From Winogradskyella costae (GTDB taxonomy: Bacteria > Bacteroidota > Bacteroidia > Flavobacteriales > Flavobacteriaceae), in contig NZ_JABFDK010000003.1 of the NCBI RefSeq assembly GCF_013403865.1, positions 62,001-126,000 on the forward strand: a DNA stretch of 64,000 nucleotides. The letters run 5' to 3'. Position 1 is the first letter of the stretch. Each line of letters begins with the position of its first letter. The translations under genes and the position numbers were made by a program. Shown here one piece after another: positions 18,843 through 28,825 of the stretch. Below the pieces are notes generated by a model. It saw only the letters and a list, made by a program, of their open reading frames with translations, did no database searches and was not told where the DNA came from.

Positions 18843-19909
18843 TTCGCGTAATAATCGAAAGCCTCTAAAATTAAGTCATTACTAATAACGCAGTCTAGTT
18901 TGGGCTTTCCAATAGCCTCAAGAAGTACGAATTTTACAATGCCGTGACTATTTTTCTTGTCGTATTTTAATAATTCAATGATGTGATTTTGATCTTCCTT
19001 GGTTATCTCAACTTTAGAGAACGTTTTTAAAATACCTTTTGTAATTATATTTAATTGTTCATTGCTTAGTCCACATACTTTAGTCGATAAATAGGTTTCT
19101 AAAATCATGCCTATAGCAATAGCTTCACCATGAAGTAGTGGATTTTTATCCGCATTTTCTAAGAAATAACTTTCTATGGCATGACCAAGTGTGTGTCCAA
19201 AGTTCAATATTTTCCTTAAGCCTTGTTCAGTCGGATCAGAAGTGACTACGTTGTTTTTTATAACTATAGATTCGTAAATAAGGCGATCTAAATCAGAAAG
19301 ATCTAAATTTTCAAGATGAGTTAATGTGTTCCAATAGGCTTCATTGTAAATTAAGCCGTGCTTTAACATTTCGGCAAAGCCAGAAACCATTTCATTCTGA
19401 GGTAATGTGTCTAAAAATGAAGTGTCCACGCCGACCATTACGCCTTCATTTATAACACCAACTTGATTTTTTAAAGCTCCTAAGTCGACTCCTGTTTTTC
19501 CGCCAACAGAAGCATCTACCATAGCTAATAAAGAGGTTGGTATATTTATATAAGTTATTCCTCGCATATAGGTACTTGCTACAAAACCACCTAAATCTGT
19601 AACAACTCCACCTCCTAAATTAATTAATAAACTTTTACGATCAGCATTATATTCTGATAACGCTTCCCAAACACCAGTACAAATATCAATAGATTTATGT
19701 TCTTCTCCATTAGGCATTTCCATAACCTCTAAAGCGATATCTTCATATTCTACACGTTCTAAGAATTTAGGCAAACAATAATCATGTGTATTTGTATCGA
19801 CTAGGATAAATATTTTAGATGGTTTTATTGTTTTTATATAGTTGTTTAATTTTGTGTAAACATCAGAATTAAAGTGTACTACGGCATTTTTTGTTGAAAT
19901 AGATTCCAT
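18839..19909 (-). CDS. aroB: 3-dehydroquinate synthase
   Basis: Converts DAHP to 3-dehydroquinate, the second step of the shikimate pathway. The NAD-binding region GGGVVTDLGGFVASTYMRG, the ADASVGGKTGVD-type loop (MVDASVGGKTGVDLG) and the metal-binding histidines in LNFGHTLGHAIE and LLHGEAIAIGM are all seen. I chose the ATG at 19909 (356 aa, MESISTKNAV), which gives the usual family length; the frame stays open for 38 codons upstream but that extension is Lys/Tyr-rich, unlike AroB, and would overlap the divergent proline dehydrogenase start. Confidence 0.95.
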   Translation of the reverse strand: MESISTKNAVVHFNSDVYTKLNNYIKTIKPSKIFILVDTNTHDYCLPKFLERVEYEDIALEVMEMPNGEEHKSIDICTGVWEALSEYNADRKSLLINLGGGVVTDLGGFVASTYMRGITYINIPTSLLAMVDASVGGKTGVDLGALKNQVGVINEGVMVGVDTSFLDTLPQNEMVSGFAEMLKHGLIYNEAYWNTLTHLENLDLSDLDRLIYESIVIKNNVVTSDPTEQGLRKILNFGHTLGHAIESYFLENADKNPLLHGEAIAIGMILETYLSTKVCGLSNEQLNIITKGILKTFSKVEITKEDQNHIIELLKYDKKNSHGIVKFVLLEAIGKPKLDCVISNDLILEAFDYYAN

Positions 19910-19980
19910 ATTAAAATTTATGTGCGAAATATGACGTGAAAATACTTCCTTTTTAGAAAAAAATGTAAGACTATAATAAA

Positions 19981-19988
19981 TATATTTG
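19981..19988 (+). promoter_or_regulatory. Putative -7 element (TATATTTG) for proline dehydrogenase
   Basis: TATATTTG fits TAnnTTTG and is 19 bases before the ATG at 20008, giving a very short leader. Confidence 0.45.
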
Positions 19989-20007
19989 CATTTATACTTT
20001 TTTGATA

Positions 20008-21180
20008 ATGATAAATAGATCACTCTTTGAGGACACAGCTACGGCGTTTACTTTAAAATCGGATTCAGAATTAGAACGCGCGTATTTTTTATTCAGAATG
20101 ATTTCATCAGAACCTTTAGTTCGGATTGGTACTGCTGCAACAAATTTTGCGCTTAAAGCACATTTACCTGTAGAAAAATTAATACGAGCAACCGTCTTTG
20201 ATCACTTCTGTGGAGGAGTTAATGAAGAAGATTGTTTGCCGGTTATAGATAAGTTATATACAGAAGGTGTCAGTTCAGTTTTGGATTATTCTGTTGAGGG
20301 GAAGGCCGAAGAAAATCAATTCGATAATGCTTTAGAGAAAATATTAAAAATCATTCATTTTTGTGATGATAGAGAAGCGATGCCGATTGTTGTCTTTAAA
20401 CCGTCAGGTTTTGGGCGTTTTTTATTATATCAAAAAAAGACTGAAGGAGTAGAATTATCCAAAGAAGAAGAAGAAGAATGGCAAAGAATAGTCATTCGTT
20501 TTGATAAGGTGTGTAAACTGGCTCAAGAAAAAGATGTTGAAGTCTTAATAGATGGCGAAGAAAGTTGGATGCAAGATGCTGCTGATGATTTGGTAGAAGA
20601 AATGATGTGTCGCTATAATAAAGATGTTACGGTTGTTTATAATACACTGCAATTGTACCGTTGGGATCGCTTAGATTATTTAAAAGGTTTACATCAGCGT
20701 GCAAAAGAAAATGGTTTTAAAATAGGTATGAAGATTGTTCGTGGTGCTTACATGGAAAAGGAACGCGAACGTGCTTTGGACAAGGGGTATGAGTCTCCAA
20801 TTTGTGAAAATAAAAAAGCCACAGACGATAATTTTAACGATACTTTAAATTATATTCTGAATAATTTAAAAGACATTTCTGTCTTTATTGGCACGCATAA
20901 TGAAGCCAGTTGTTTTTTAGCTATGGATCTTATGGAAACACATAATATTGCTAAGCAAGATAACAATGTGTGGTTTGGTCAATTATATGGTATGAGTGAT
21001 CATATCAGTTTTAATTTAGCAGCCCAAGGTTATAATGTAGCTAAGTATATTCCTTTTGGTCCAGTAAAAGATGTTATGCCTTATTTAATAAGAAGGGCAG
21101 AGGAGAATACATCCGTTTCTGGGCAAACTAGTAGGGAATTGACCTTGTTAAAGACGGAGAAGCGTAGGCGGAAGTTGTAG
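20008..21180 (+). CDS. Proline dehydrogenase (monofunctional)
   Basis: A 390-residue FAD enzyme that oxidises proline to pyrroline-5-carboxylate, the first step of proline breakdown. It is the stand-alone dehydrogenase, not the PutA fusion. The beta/alpha barrel shows YNTLQLYRWD, KIGMKIVRGAYMEKERERA, FIGTHNEAS and the proline-binding arginine pair in YLIRRAEEN near the C-terminus. I start at the ATG at 20008 (MINRSLFED); an in-frame TTG two codons earlier is less likely. The gene is followed by a terminator shared with the convergent wzc-like gene. Confidence 0.93.
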   Translation: MINRSLFEDTATAFTLKSDSELERAYFLFRMISSEPLVRIGTAATNFALKAHLPVEKLIRATVFDHFCGGVNEEDCLPVIDKLYTEGVSSVLDYSVEGKAEENQFDNALEKILKIIHFCDDREAMPIVVFKPSGFGRFLLYQKKTEGVELSKEEEEEWQRIVIRFDKVCKLAQEKDVEVLIDGEESWMQDAADDLVEEMMCRYNKDVTVVYNTLQLYRWDRLDYLKGLHQRAKENGFKIGMKIVRGAYMEKERERALDKGYESPICENKKATDDNFNDTLNYILNNLKDISVFIGTHNEASCFLAMDLMETHNIAKQDNNVWFGQLYGMSDHISFNLAAQGYNVAKYIPFGPVKDVMPYLIRRAEENTSVSGQTSRELTLLKTEKRRRKL

Positions 21181-21207
21181 AGATACAATTGATAAAAATA
21201 TTCAATT

Positions 21208-21240
21208 AAAAAGCTACTAAATTTCAATAGTGGCTTTTTT
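21208..21240. terminator. Bidirectional terminator between proline dehydrogenase and wzc-like gene
   Basis: AAAAAGCTACTA (21208-21219) pairs with TAGTGGCTTTTT (21229-21240) with one G-T pair. The A-run on one side and T-run on the other let it work in both directions, and it lies between two convergent genes. Confidence 0.7.
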
Positions 21241-21272
21241 ATAGATATATTGAAAAATAATTAGTATTTGAA

Positions 21273-23639
21273 TTAAGATTTTCCAAATTGATACCATTTT
21301 TTCTTTTTATGTGGATTATTTCCATAACCGTAGCCATAACCATAACCTTTTTTATCAAAATTAGTGCCGTTTAGAAGTAGCTTCATATTAGGTAGTCTCT
21401 TGTCGTCATAAAGTGGTTTAACAACTGCAGATAATTGTCTTTTGTCTACATTATTTGCGCTCACAACATATATGAACATATCAGCAAACTTTGAAACTAG
21501 TAATGTATCACTTACCAAGCCTACGGCAGAAGTATCTACAATAATATAATCGTATTTACCTTCAAAATATTCAAATAAATCCTTTATTCTGTCGCTCATC
21601 AATAATTCAGAAGGGTTGGGTGGTATGGTTCCTGATGAAATAACATTTAAATATTTATTGTCTTTTAAATTATTGACTATTTCATCTGGTTTAATTGATT
21701 TATTAGCGATATAGTCTGATAAGCCAATACTTGCAGTAGGTATCTCATTGAGATATTTCATAATTTTAGGGACCCTAATATCCATTTCGATTAGTAATAC
21801 AGTTTTTTCAGAAAATGAAATTGACTTTGCTAAATTGGTACAGGTGTGTGATTTGCCTTCTTGGGCTCTTGTGGATGTGATAAATATTTTTTTAGTATTA
21901 GAGTTATTGTTTTTTAATAAAAAATCTATATTAGATCTAATAATTCTAAAAGCTTCAGCTTTCGGTGAATAATCAACTTTTGAAACTAACTTAGTCTTTT
22001 TACTAGTTAACGGAATATCGCCTATGTAAGGAATATTAAGAATCTCTAATAAGTCATCCTTATCATAGATTTTTGTATCTAATAAGTCTTTTATGTAGAT
22101 AATACCAATAGGAATCATTAAACCTAAGATGAGAGCAGCTAAATAGGTTATCATTCTATTAGGTGAAATAGGTGTAAATGACGAATAGGCATTGTCAATA
22201 ACTTTAGCATTAGACGTGAACATGCCGAGTGTAATAGCTGATTCTTCCCGTTTCTCTAATAAATATAAGTAAAGTGATTCCTTGATGCTTTGTTGGCGTT
22301 CTATTCCTCTAAGCTGTTTCTGCTTAGTAGGAGCAGAATACAATTGCCCCCTAATTCTTGCATCTTCTTGATTAAGACCGTTAAGTGTTATTTCACTTGA
22401 TCTTTTCATGCTTTCAAGTGAACTGGATAAGTTTTCCTTTAAAGAATTAATTTGATTGTTTAAATTTATGACTACTGGATTGCTTTCTGAAGAATTTTTC
22501 AAAAGTTTATCGCGCTCTGCAACTAAGTCATTATGAGTTTGAGTGACTTGATTCACGTTTCCATCAGAAATACCTATTGAAGGTAGAAGGTCAGAATTTT
22601 TATTCTTTTCTTGTATTTCTTGCTGCAGATAATCAATTAACTGAATCGTATTTGTAGTGTTATTAATTTGAGATTCATTTTGCCTTTCACTTTGTAAGTA
22701 AATATCTGCTTGAGCACCAAGAGCTGTTAAATTATTTCGTTTTTGAAGTTGTTCAGCTGTAAAGTCAACTTCTTCCAATTCTTTAAATACTAATTCTAGC
22801 CGATTATTTATAAAGTCAGAAGTTACTTGTACAACCTCTTCTTTATCCATAATAACATCATTGTTGTATTCTTTTATTAAATGGTTTAAGAAATTTATGG
22901 CTCTTTGTGGTATGTTATCCTCAAGCCCTAATTTCACGACGCTAGATTCGTCTCCTGTAGATATTGAAAGTTTTTTACTATAACGACCTATTGTTGAAGA
23001 AATGCGATTAATTGATACTCTTAAGTTACTCCCTGTTTTTGGACTGTATTTCCCACTATTAGGAACGATGACAATATCACCAAATCCTGTTTTAATTCGG
23101 TCTCCAAATAAATAAGATTTACCTAAATTGTCATCACGGTTAATAAGTGATTTTCCATCATCTTTAAACATTAAAAACTCTGATGGGGATTTTATCTTAA
23201 TATAAAGGGTCGTATCAATTTTATGGATGGTAGAATCGTGAGCAAAAAAATTTATTTTAATTGGAGGATTTTCATAGATCTCTTGTTCCTTAATTTTACC
23301 TTGTTCATAATATGTAATATTGAGTTTTAAATCCTTAACAATATTAGAAATTAATGTTCTCGATGTCATAACGGCAATCTCATCTTTTATAGCACTCGAT
23401 TTGCCAGATAAAAGACTGCTGCCGCTAAGTTCAGCTAAGCTAGGTAATTTTTGGGATTCTTTATCGTCTTTTATTCGTATGGTAGCAGATGCTTCATATT
23501 GATTAGTTGAATATCTCAAGTGAAGGAAAGCAAGTACTAATGCCATAATTACAAAAAACGAAATCAGCTTCCATTGAGAAAGATATAGACTCAGCGTTTT
23601 CTTTATGGTCTTCGTAGATATTATGTTTTTAGATTCCAT
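21273..23639 (-). CDS. Wzc-like chain-length regulator / bacterial tyrosine kinase
   Basis: A 788-residue inner-membrane protein that, in Wzx/Wzy systems, sets polysaccharide chain length and drives export with the outer-membrane channel. A first membrane helix near residues 22-42, a long periplasmic region with coiled coil (~240-450) and a second helix near 495-515 frame the Wzz domain. The cytoplasmic kinase has a Walker A (TRAQEGKS, ~595), a Walker A' with the Asp in LIEMDIRVP and a Walker B in IIVDTSAVG. The C-terminus has the autophosphorylation cluster YGYGYGYG followed by a basic KKKK tail. It is the last gene of the minus-strand cluster, 25 bases after the Wza-like gene. Confidence 0.93.
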   Translation of the reverse strand: MESKNIISTKTIKKTLSLYLSQWKLISFFVIMALVLAFLHLRYSTNQYEASATIRIKDDKESQKLPSLAELSGSSLLSGKSSAIKDEIAVMTSRTLISNIVKDLKLNITYYEQGKIKEQEIYENPPIKINFFAHDSTIHKIDTTLYIKIKSPSEFLMFKDDGKSLINRDDNLGKSYLFGDRIKTGFGDIVIVPNSGKYSPKTGSNLRVSINRISSTIGRYSKKLSISTGDESSVVKLGLEDNIPQRAINFLNHLIKEYNNDVIMDKEEVVQVTSDFINNRLELVFKELEEVDFTAEQLQKRNNLTALGAQADIYLQSERQNESQINNTTNTIQLIDYLQQEIQEKNKNSDLLPSIGISDGNVNQVTQTHNDLVAERDKLLKNSSESNPVVINLNNQINSLKENLSSSLESMKRSSEITLNGLNQEDARIRGQLYSAPTKQKQLRGIERQQSIKESLYLYLLEKREESAITLGMFTSNAKVIDNAYSSFTPISPNRMITYLAALILGLMIPIGIIYIKDLLDTKIYDKDDLLEILNIPYIGDIPLTSKKTKLVSKVDYSPKAEAFRIIRSNIDFLLKNNNSNTKKIFITSTRAQEGKSHTCTNLAKSISFSEKTVLLIEMDIRVPKIMKYLNEIPTASIGLSDYIANKSIKPDEIVNNLKDNKYLNVISSGTIPPNPSELLMSDRIKDLFEYFEGKYDYIIVDTSAVGLVSDTLLVSKFADMFIYVVSANNVDKRQLSAVVKPLYDDKRLPNMKLLLNGTNFDKKGYGYGYGYGNNPHKKKKWYQFGKS

Positions 23640-23664
23640 GTAAAACTATATTATGAGTATAATA

Positions 23665-24441
23665 TTATTTGATCAAGAAGACAGCAATTACTGTCGTTAG
23701 TGTGCCAATCGCGGAAATTAGTACACCATTATTTGCGTTATAAGTAGAGGATCTTATTTTGGCATTATTAGGTTCAACATATATGACGTCATTCTGTTGT
23801 AAATAATATAGCGGTGAGTTAACAGAATTAATTGACGTTAAATCAATATTGGCAAACTTCTTTTTTCCGTCAATTTCTCTTATCAACTTTATGTTTTTTC
23901 GTTTTCCAAATATGGTTAAATCACTAGCATAACCAAGGGCCTCTAAAATAGTCACTCTTTCATCTTGCATCGTAAAAGTTCCTGGGCGATTGACTTCACC
24001 AATTATCGTTATTGTAAAGTTTGCCAATCTAACATTTACGATAGGAGCCTTTGCCATAGTACTAATACGTTCTACTAACATCGTTGTTAATTCTGACCGT
24101 GTTAGACCTTCAACCTTAAGAGTTCCAAAGACTGGAAACTCAATATTACCGTTGTAATCTATCAAATAGGTTTGTTGGGTTAATGCACCTTGTGCACTTG
24201 TTAAACTTGTAGTATTGTGTGAAACAACTGGTAAGTTAAACGGACTAACAGTTGCTGGATCTAAGGCCGTTACATTAATTATTAAAATATCGTCTGGCTT
24301 GTATGTTAACTCAATTGGTTCAGATGACAATTGCCCTTCCGAAAGTGGCTCATCTTGAAAATAGATGAAATCTTTTCGAGAACTACAAGATGTGGCAGTA
24401 ATTAATGCTAGTATAGAAATAATAAGAATACGTGTTTTCAT
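23665..24441 (-). CDS. Wza-like polysaccharide export lipoprotein
   Basis: A 258-residue outer-membrane polysaccharide export protein. The signal ends in the lipobox TATSC (Cys20). The Poly_export domain starts at YKPDDILIINV and is followed by an SLBB-type domain (ITIIGEVNRPGTFTM...TILEALGYASDL). A hydrophobic C-terminal stretch (VLISAIGTLTTVIAVFLI) is common in Bacteroidota homologues. Next to the wzc-like gene it completes the export pair: kinase in the inner membrane, channel subunit in the outer membrane. Confidence 0.93.
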   Translation of the reverse strand: MKTRILIISILALITATSCSSRKDFIYFQDEPLSEGQLSSEPIELTYKPDDILIINVTALDPATVSPFNLPVVSHNTTSLTSAQGALTQQTYLIDYNGNIEFPVFGTLKVEGLTRSELTTMLVERISTMAKAPIVNVRLANFTITIIGEVNRPGTFTMQDERVTILEALGYASDLTIFGKRKNIKLIREIDGKKKFANIDLTSINSVNSPLYYLQQNDVIYVEPNNAKIRSSTYNANNGVLISAIGTLTTVIAVFLIK

Positions 24442-24477
24442 TTTTGTGATTGTTATAAGTTTGTTTAAAAGCGTTAA

Positions 24478-26373
24478 TTATTTTTTAATATCTAACACTT
24501 CGTAAGTTGAATTATTTGAGATGTATTCTGGGATCAAGTGCTTTATCAAAGATACTATTTCCAACGGTTGGGTTAAAGAGTTTATAGACGTTAGTTTAAT
24601 AATTTGCTTTTCAACATCATTTATATCAACGTGTCTTGATTTTGCTATCATAATTTTATCATGATAAGTTTTTGTAGTGTTCTCGCCATCGGCTAAAAGT
24701 TCTTCGTAAATTTTTTCACCTGGTCTTAAACCTGTTATTTTAATGTCGATATCCTCTGGGTATCTTAAACCAGATAAAATAATCATGTTAGTTGCAAGAT
24801 TAAAAATCTTAATAGGCTCTCCCATATCAAAAACAAAAATTTCACTTCCATTACCCATAGCTGCAGCTTCTAAAACTAACTGACAAGCCTCGGGGATTGT
24901 CATAAAATAACGCGTAATGTCTTTGTGAGTTACGGTTAAAGGGCCACCTTTATCGATTTGTTTTTTAAATAAAGGAATAACAGATCCATTAGAGCCTAAC
25001 ACATTTCCAAATCTAGTGGTAATAAATTTTGTACTCCCTTTTCCTTTCAGGCAACTGACATAAAGTTCAGCAATACGCTTAGTTGCGCCCATGACGTTTG
25101 TTGGGTTTACAGCTTTATCTGTTGAAATTAAAACAAATTTATCAACACTGTGCTTTACAGCAATATCTGCAACATTTTTTGTGCCTCCGATATTAACACT
25201 AACTGCTTCAAATGGATTATTTTCCATTAAGGGTACGTGTTTGTACGCTGCTGCATGAAAAATTATTTTAGGCTTGTATTGATTGAATATTTGATCTATT
25301 CTTGTTCGGTTGCGAACATCAGCTACAACTGCTTCGATATTTTCTAAGCTGCTTTGTCTAAATTCTTGTTGTATATCATAAAGTGCAGACTCTGCATTAT
25401 CTACTAATATTAATTTTTTGTAGTTATATAAGCTAACTTTTCTACAAATCTCACTTCCTATAGAACCAGCAGCACCGGTTATTAAAATAACTTTATTATC
25501 GTATTGGTCCTCTAAATCAGGGTTTTTTATATTAATTGGGTCCCTACCTAATAGATCTTCAATTTTAACTTCTTTTATTTGACCAACACTTAAGTCTCCA
25601 TCTATCCAGCTCTGAACAGGTGGAACAATTTTAACTTTAAGACCTAATGAAAAAAGACTTCCCGTAATTTGAAGTAACCGCGTAGGTTCTATATTTTGAA
25701 TTGAAATTATAACATCTTCAACAGCCTTAGTTTTGATGAATTCTTCTGTTATTGATTCAATACTATAAACTTTCAATAAGTTTATTTTTTTTCCAACTTT
25801 ACGTTCGTCATCATCAATAAAACCGACAACTTCTAAACCACTTTTAGTATCATTTTGAATGGCATCATAGGTCAACATACCTGAATTTCCTGCACCAAAA
25901 ATCAAAACATTGGATATTGATTGAAAATCTTGTGTGATATGGTTGTAAATTGATTTTATAAATAGCTTAGCTCCAATAAGTAATAAGATATTTAATAGTA
26001 AATTGATATAAATAATAGATCCAGGTAAATTAAAAATACTGTTTTCACCCAACATTTTTCGACTTAAAAATGTGATAAATATTAGAGCAGTAGCTAAAAT
26101 ATTTGCTCCGATAATAATATTTACGATATCTTTAAATCCTGTAAATCTAACCACTCCTTTATACGACCCAACAGCAACAAAGCTAGCTGCAGCGATAATG
26201 GCGACGTAAGGAATCTGGTTGAGTAGGTTTATAATATCAAAATCTATCTGAAAATTGAATCGTATTAAATAGGCCAAGAAAAATGAAGCTACTACAATTA
26301 TTACGTCGAATAACAGTACTAGCCATTTAGAAGCATATTTTTCCGATATTTTATTCAGAAGTGTAATTAACAT
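24478..26373 (-). CDS. PglF/FlaA1-type NDP-sugar 4,6-dehydratase, membrane-anchored
   Basis: A 631-residue protein with four N-terminal membrane helices (to about residue 135), a first Rossmann fold (IFGAGNSG, ~155) and the catalytic SDR domain (LITGAAGSIGSEI, ~295). The architecture is that of PglF/WbpM/CapD, which convert UDP-GlcNAc to the UDP-4-keto-6-deoxy sugar. The segment AAYKHVPLME and STDKAVNPTNVMGATKR hold the usual catalytic residues; in this branch Tyr is replaced by Met (NVMGATK), as in PglF/FlaA1 relatives. The gene overlaps the upstream aminotransferase gene by 7 bases, which agrees with their consecutive steps. Confidence 0.92.
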   Translation of the reverse strand: MLITLLNKISEKYASKWLVLLFDVIIVVASFFLAYLIRFNFQIDFDIINLLNQIPYVAIIAAASFVAVGSYKGVVRFTGFKDIVNIIIGANILATALIFITFLSRKMLGENSIFNLPGSIIYINLLLNILLLIGAKLFIKSIYNHITQDFQSISNVLIFGAGNSGMLTYDAIQNDTKSGLEVVGFIDDDERKVGKKINLLKVYSIESITEEFIKTKAVEDVIISIQNIEPTRLLQITGSLFSLGLKVKIVPPVQSWIDGDLSVGQIKEVKIEDLLGRDPINIKNPDLEDQYDNKVILITGAAGSIGSEICRKVSLYNYKKLILVDNAESALYDIQQEFRQSSLENIEAVVADVRNRTRIDQIFNQYKPKIIFHAAAYKHVPLMENNPFEAVSVNIGGTKNVADIAVKHSVDKFVLISTDKAVNPTNVMGATKRIAELYVSCLKGKGSTKFITTRFGNVLGSNGSVIPLFKKQIDKGGPLTVTHKDITRYFMTIPEACQLVLEAAAMGNGSEIFVFDMGEPIKIFNLATNMIILSGLRYPEDIDIKITGLRPGEKIYEELLADGENTTKTYHDKIMIAKSRHVDINDVEKQIIKLTSINSLTQPLEIVSLIKHLIPEYISNNSTYEVLDIKK

Positions 26374-27494
26374 GTTACAAAATACGAATTTATAGTTGAA
26401 GCGATTCTTTCTAGCTCATTATCAGTAAGATTGGATCCACTGGGTAAACACAAACCTTTCTCAAATAACTCATCAGAAACACCGTTAAGGTAACTTGGAT
26501 AATCTTTAAAAATAGGCTGTTGATGCATTGGTTTCCAAAGGGGTCTAGATTCAATGTTTTCTTTCTCTAGTGCTAACCTTAAGCCTTCACGAGTCTCTTT
26601 CGAATCTAATAGAATACAGGATAACCAACGATTAGAGAAATAGCCCTTCGGTTCTTTAAGAAAGGTAATTTTGCTATTATGATTAAAAGCATCAAAATAA
26701 AATTGATGGTTTGAACGACGTTTTGCAACATGACTATCTAAGATTCTCATTTGTCCACGGCCAATACCGGCAAGGATGTTAGACATCCTATAATTATAGC
26801 CAATTTGCGAGTGTAAATAATGTGGAGCATCATCTCTCGCTTGAGTTGCTAAAAAAACAGCGTGTTGCTTAAGTTCTTTACTTTTAGTAACTATAGCACC
26901 ACCTCCCGAGGTCGTAATAATTTTATTTCCATTAAATGATAATATTGAGAAATCGCCTAACGTACCACAATTTTTACCTTTATATAAACTTCCTAAGGAC
27001 TCAGCACTGTCTTCTAAAACTGGAATGCTATATTTTAATGCAACTTCGTTAATCTCATCAGCTTTATAAGGCATACCATATAGATGAACAGCAATAATAG
27101 CTTTAGGTTTTGTTCCTTTTGATATTCTATCTTTAATAGCGATTTCTAGTTGCTCAGGACACATATTCCAGGTGTCTCTTTCACTATCTACAAAAACAGG
27201 AGAGGCTCCTTGGTAGACAATGGGATTAGCAGAAGCCGAAAATGTTTTGCTTTGACAAATGACCTCATCTCCATGGCTGACGCCTAACATAATTAAACTT
27301 AAATGCAAAGCAGATGTTCCAGATGCTAATGCGGCAACATGCTTATTATCTTTAAGATAAAATTGTAAATCACTTTCAAAACCATTGACGTTTGGTCCTA
27401 ATGGAGCGACCCAATTAGTATCAAAAGCTTCATTGATGTAAGATAATTCATTACCACTCATATGTGGTGATGAAAGCCATATTTTAGGTTTCAT
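26367..27494 (-). CDS. DegT/DnrJ/EryC1-family sugar aminotransferase (PglE-like)
   Basis: A 375-residue PLP-dependent aminotransferase that should add an amino group at C4 of the keto-sugar made by the overlapping PglF-like enzyme. The PLP lysine is in SFNGNKIITTSGGG, and VLEDSAESLGS holds the Asp that contacts the cofactor. The opening KIWLSSPHMSGNELSYI is characteristic of PglE-type enzymes. The expected N-acetyltransferase (PglD) gene is not found next to it; instead a 359-base gap and a divergent ATP-grasp gene follow. Confidence 0.92.
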   Translation of the reverse strand: MKPKIWLSSPHMSGNELSYINEAFDTNWVAPLGPNVNGFESDLQFYLKDNKHVAALASGTSALHLSLIMLGVSHGDEVICQSKTFSASANPIVYQGASPVFVDSERDTWNMCPEQLEIAIKDRISKGTKPKAIIAVHLYGMPYKADEINEVALKYSIPVLEDSAESLGSLYKGKNCGTLGDFSILSFNGNKIITTSGGGAIVTKSKELKQHAVFLATQARDDAPHYLHSQIGYNYRMSNILAGIGRGQMRILDSHVAKRRSNHQFYFDAFNHNSKITFLKEPKGYFSNRWLSCILLDSKETREGLRLALEKENIESRPLWKPMHQQPIFKDYPSYLNGVSDELFEKGLCLPSGSNLTDNELERIASTINSYFVTC

Positions 27495-27853
27495 ATGAAA
27501 AAATTGTTTAGTAATTATTGCTATTACTGATCAATTTCATGTCAATAGAGGGATCTGGGACACGATCTAAATTAATAGGTAAATATGCATTTTTATCTTG
27601 AGCTAACCCAAATTAAAACGATAAAAGGCAGATAATTACGTTCTGTATTTTAGTAAAAGTAGTGAATAAATAATTTCAATTGTGTCACTATAATGTTTTG
27701 ATTTATCGTAGGTATATAATTGTAACAAAAACATTACATTTGAGTTGCCTTTTTTAAAAAATAGGTTTGTGTTTTTTATTAAGAATAGTGCTAACTTTTT
27801 TATATTTATAAACATTTTAACTATGTTAAAAAAATGTAATCTAAATCGAGAAA
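27495..27853. other. Divergent intergenic region
   Basis: About 360 bases between the PglE-like gene (minus) and the ATP-grasp gene (plus). I see no open frame with coding character. The clear signal is one plus-strand promoter motif, TACATTTG at 27735-27742; the minus-strand promoter was not identified. Confidence 0.6.
27735..27742 (+). promoter_or_regulatory. Putative -7 element (TACATTTG) for ATP-grasp/HAD operon
   Basis: TACATTTG fits TAnnTTTG. If used, the ATP-grasp transcript has a leader of about 105 bases. Confidence 0.4.
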
Positions 27854-28825
27854 ATGAATATTTTAATTACTTCAGCAGGACGTAGAGTTTCGCTCATAAG
27901 ATCCTTTCAAAAAGAATTAAAAAAAATAAATAAAAACGGTAAGGTGTTTGCTACAGATGCTGAACCTATTTTATCTGCAGCTTGCCAAATTGCTGATGGC
28001 TTTTTTAAAGTGCCTAGATTAGATGCGCTCGATTATATTTCAGTTTTAATGCGTTTTTGTAAAACACATGAGATTTCTTTAATTATTCCCACTATCGACA
28101 CTGAATTACTTGAGTTAGCTAAAAATAAAGCAAAATTTAAGCAAGAAGGTATTGAGGTTGTGATTTCATCTGTAAACTTTGTTTCTAAATGTAGAGATAA
28201 ACGTGTAATACATCAGTTTTTTCAATCTCACAATGTAAATGTTGCTAAGGAATATGAAAAAGATAATTATAATTTACCTCTTTTTATTAAACCCATAGAT
28301 GGAAGTAGGAGTGTGGATACATATTTAATAAGAACAAAAGAAGAGCTAACAGACTATCATTTTAATAATGAAAAGTTGATGTTTTTAGAATATATCGATC
28401 ACGAAGAATTTGATGAATTTACATGTGATTTATATTTTAGCAAGGAGCATAAATTAAAATGTGTCGTTCCAAGAAAACGAATAGAAATTAGGGATGGAGA
28501 GGTTTATAAAGCTTTGACAGTCAATAATGCTCTGGTTTCTTATATAAAGAAAAACTTGAAAACTATAGATGGTGCTGTTGGATGTCTTACTGCTCAGTTT
28601 TTTTTAAATAAGCAGGATGATGAAAAAATTTATGCCATAGAAATTAACCCACGATTTGGAGGGGGATATCCACTATCGTATTTATCTGGAGCTAATTTCA
28701 GCAAATGGATTATTGAAGAATATTTATATGATAAATCTATAGAAGAAAAATTTGATGTTTGGGAAAGTGACTTATTAATGATTCGTTATGATGATGAAAT
28801 TTTAGTACATGGATATAAAGGTTAA
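27854..28825 (+). CDS. ATP-grasp ligase in the polysaccharide locus
   Basis: A 323-residue ATP-grasp enzyme of the short carbamoyl-phosphate-synthase-like (PylC-like) group. It opens with a Rossmann-like pre-ATP-grasp domain (NILITSAGRRVSLI; IIPTIDTEL), followed by the ATP-binding half (FIKPIDGSRSVDTYLI; MFLEYIDHEEFDEFTCDLY) and the metal-binding end (IYAIEINPRFGGGYPLS). Such enzymes join a carboxylate, often an amino acid, to an amine or another nucleophile by way of an acyl phosphate. The gene runs opposite to the surrounding cluster and overlaps a HAD hydrolase gene by 17 bases, which implies joint action. The substrate is not known. Confidence 0.85.
   Translation: MNILITSAGRRVSLIRSFQKELKKINKNGKVFATDAEPILSAACQIADGFFKVPRLDALDYISVLMRFCKTHEISLIIPTIDTELLELAKNKAKFKQEGIEVVISSVNFVSKCRDKRVIHQFFQSHNVNVAKEYEKDNYNLPLFIKPIDGSRSVDTYLIRTKEELTDYHFNNEKLMFLEYIDHEEFDEFTCDLYFSKEHKLKCVVPRKRIEIRDGEVYKALTVNNALVSYIKKNLKTIDGAVGCLTAQFFLNKQDDEKIYAIEINPRFGGGYPLSYLSGANFSKWIIEEYLYDKSIEEKFDVWESDLLMIRYDDEILVHGYKG

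Noticed and set aside
19910-20023. N-terminal extension of aroB by 38 codons
   Set aside because: Not AroB-like in composition, contains the divergent promoter motif and would overlap the proline dehydrogenase start.
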